Below, one piece after another: positions 62,776 through 64,000 of a stretch of 64,000 nt of DNA. The DNA is taken from assembly GCA_015058625.1 (NCBI GenBank), contig SVCA01000001.1, forward strand, positions 310,001 to 374,000, written 5' to 3'. Under the pieces are notes generated by a model that worked only from the letters and a program-made list of their open reading frames with translations, was not told the origin of the DNA and searched no databases. Every line of letters starts with the position of its first letter. The first letter of the stretch is position 1. This DNA is from Pseudoselenomonas ruminantium. Its GTDB lineage: Bacteria > Bacillota > Negativicutes > Selenomonadales > Selenomonadaceae. The position numbers were made by a program, and so were the translations under genes.

Positions 62776-64000
62776 CTACTCCCCTTTTGCCCGTCGGTAC
62801 GGCAGGCAGATGGTCACGCAGTTCTGCCCAGCCTCCTCCCGGATGCTTACCCCATAATCCCGGCCATAGAGCAGCTGTATCCGGCGGTGAATGTTAAAGA
62901 GCCCTGTATGCTCCGTAATGTTTTCCTCCATCTGCAGCATCCGCTGCCAATCGGCCAAGGCCTCTGGCGAAAAGCCCGGCCCCTTATCGCAGACAGCCAC
63001 CTGCAGGTTTTCGCCCTGCCGAGAAATGGACAGACGGATATGCTTAATCCCGCTTTTATCCGCGCCATACTTTATGGCATTTTCCAATACCGGCTGGAAT
63101 AGCAGTTTGGGTATCTCTGCCTCCCAGACCTCCGAGTCAATCTCCTCGGTAAAATCCAGCCGCTTGCCAAAACGGTACTGCTGAATTTCCAAATAGCGGT
63201 GAACATAATCCAAATCATCCGCCAGGCGCACCTGCTGGACGGAATTGTTGATGCTGTAGCGCAGCAAAGCTGACAAAGCCATCACCATCTTCACCGCCGC
63301 TGCCGGGTTCAGCTTAACCATATACTTGATGTTTTCCAGCGTATTAAACAGAAAATGCGGATTGAACTGGGACACGAGCTCCCGCATCTCTGCTTTCGAG
63401 GTTAGTTTTTCCACCGTCTGGGCCCGCAGGCGGCTCTCCCGCTGCACACTCCAAAAGATGACCGGCAGCAGCACCGCCAGCAAGATGAGCAGCAGCATAC
63501 CGCCCATAAAGTAGCGCACCAGCAGGCTGCGCACCGGCGTGATGGCGAGCACCCGCACTCCATAGGGCAGATGGCTCTGCGTCACATAGTAGACCTCCTG
63601 CTCCACTTCCGCCAGACCACCATTCAGCCCACAGACCAGCGGCAGCAGTTTGCCCTGACCGTCCACCGGCACACTTCCCTGGGCAGCTGCCTGATTGTAA
63701 TACGCATCCGTCACCGCCAGCTTGATGCCCGGCCTTTGCCCCTGCGGCAGCATATTTTCTCCGGCAATAGCCAGCAGGAGATAGCCTTGCAATTCATTGT
63801 TCTTATAGAGAGCCTTGCCCCGAACAAAATCCTGCTGGCGCTCCCCCATGCGCACAAATTCTGCCACCGGCTCCTGCCTTTGCCGCAAGCGCTCCATAAA
63901 GCCCCAGTTCCTATCCTGCAATGGCAGAGGCAGCTGCCTGCGGCTGCCCAAGAGCAAATTACCCTCCGCATCCGTCAGATAGAATTCCAGCGGCAGGCTG
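62776..64000 (-). CDS. Sensor histidine kinase (YesM/LytS-like), C-terminal part (partial)
   Basis: About 408 residues are visible and the 5' end is beyond the right edge. A Cache-like extracellular part, then a helix (YFMGGMLLLILLAVLLPVIFW) and a His_kinase domain with LVSQFNPHFLFNTLENIKYM. The acceptor His lies in the FNPHFLFN motif, and GADKSGIKHIRLSISR and HTGLFNIHRRIQLLYGRDYG belong to the ATPase domain. This is the YesM-type kinase, paired with the YesN-like regulator. Confidence 0.9.
   Translation of the reverse strand, partial: SLPLEFYLTDAEGNLLLGSRRQLPLPLQDRNWGFMERLRQRQEPVAEFVRMGERQQDFVRGKALYKNNELQGYLLLAIAGENMLPQGQRPGIKLAVTDAYYNQAAAQGSVPVDGQGKLLPLVCGLNGGLAEVEQEVYYVTQSHLPYGVRVLAITPVRSLLVRYFMGGMLLLILLAVLLPVIFWSVQRESRLRAQTVEKLTSKAEMRELVSQFNPHFLFNTLENIKYMVKLNPAAAVKMVMALSALLRYSINNSVQQVRLADDLDYVHRYLEIQQYRFGKRLDFTEEIDSEVWEAEIPKLLFQPVLENAIKYGADKSGIKHIRLSISRQGENLQVAVCDKGPGFSPEALADWQRMLQMEENITEHTGLFNIHRRIQLLYGRDYGVSIREEAGQNCVTICLPYRRAKGE

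Overview
The window looks like chromosomal DNA of a diderm Firmicute of the Negativicutes, most likely a Selenomonas-like anaerobe. Three T-box leaders, an L20-type leader with an ATT-started infC, and the rbgA-rnhB-ylqG-ylqH gene order are Firmicute traits. The heptose-7-phosphate kinase at the left edge implies lipopolysaccharide. High-molecular-weight rubredoxin, FeoAB, a cobaltochelatase and a stand-alone pyruvate carboxylase/oxaloacetate decarboxylase-type carboxyltransferase fit a B12-using fermenting anaerobe. The genus is an inference from gene content, not a database match.

Layout. 1-680: LPS kinase fragment and a small unknown protein. 727-3163: Fur-like box, feoA, feoB and a Cys-rich FeoB-associated membrane peptide. 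3225-8279: cobalamin block with promoter, B12 riboswitch, exported cobaltochelatase cbiK, then cbiL and a FecBCD/BtuFCD-type ABC importer. 8302-13817: two soluble hybrid histidine kinases joined to an ABC-2 exporter. 13899-16559: YjiH-type transporter behind a structured leader, a PrsW-like membrane protein and tRNA-Thr. 16610-22919: comM, yraN, flhB-C-like, fliK-like, rnhB, rbgA. 23015-25157: tRNA-Ala, an unidentified small RNA and guaB. 25168-29641: ftsY and smc. 29775-30395: high-molecular-weight rubredoxin. 30396-31202: an 800-base stretch without genes, packed with nested inverted and direct repeats. 31203-33831: bioA-bioY-bioD behind a BirA-like operator. 33852-36148: thrS with a Thr T-box. 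36265-37473: PH-like and VWA proteins. 37578-39835: aroF-tyrA with a Tyr T-box. 39885-41210: GNAT enzyme and nth, with nth bracketed by inverted copies of an intergenic repeat. 41215-42870: UPF0210 and ACT-domain proteins. 43123-46130: carboxyltransferase and dapL. 46143-52011: chemoreceptor, zapA, pheT, pheS with a Phe T-box. 52046-55401: U32 peptidase and a class III aminotransferase. 55416-57087: small unknown and exported proteins. 57090-60500: galU and two DUF445 proteins. 60583-62018: infC-rpmI-rplT behind an L20-type leader. 62015-64000: YesN/YesM-like two-component pair cut by the right edge.

Regulation is unusually readable. Many promoters have a 17-base spacer, and metal or metabolite control (Fur-like box, B12 riboswitch, BirA-like site, Thr/Tyr/Phe T-boxes) sits directly upstream of the pathway it should control. 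The best candidates for something undescribed are the repeat-structured gene-free block at 30481-31178, the unidentified RNA before guaB (about 23252-23450), the structured leader before the YjiH gene, and the pairing of an exported cobaltochelatase with CbiL and an ABC importer.
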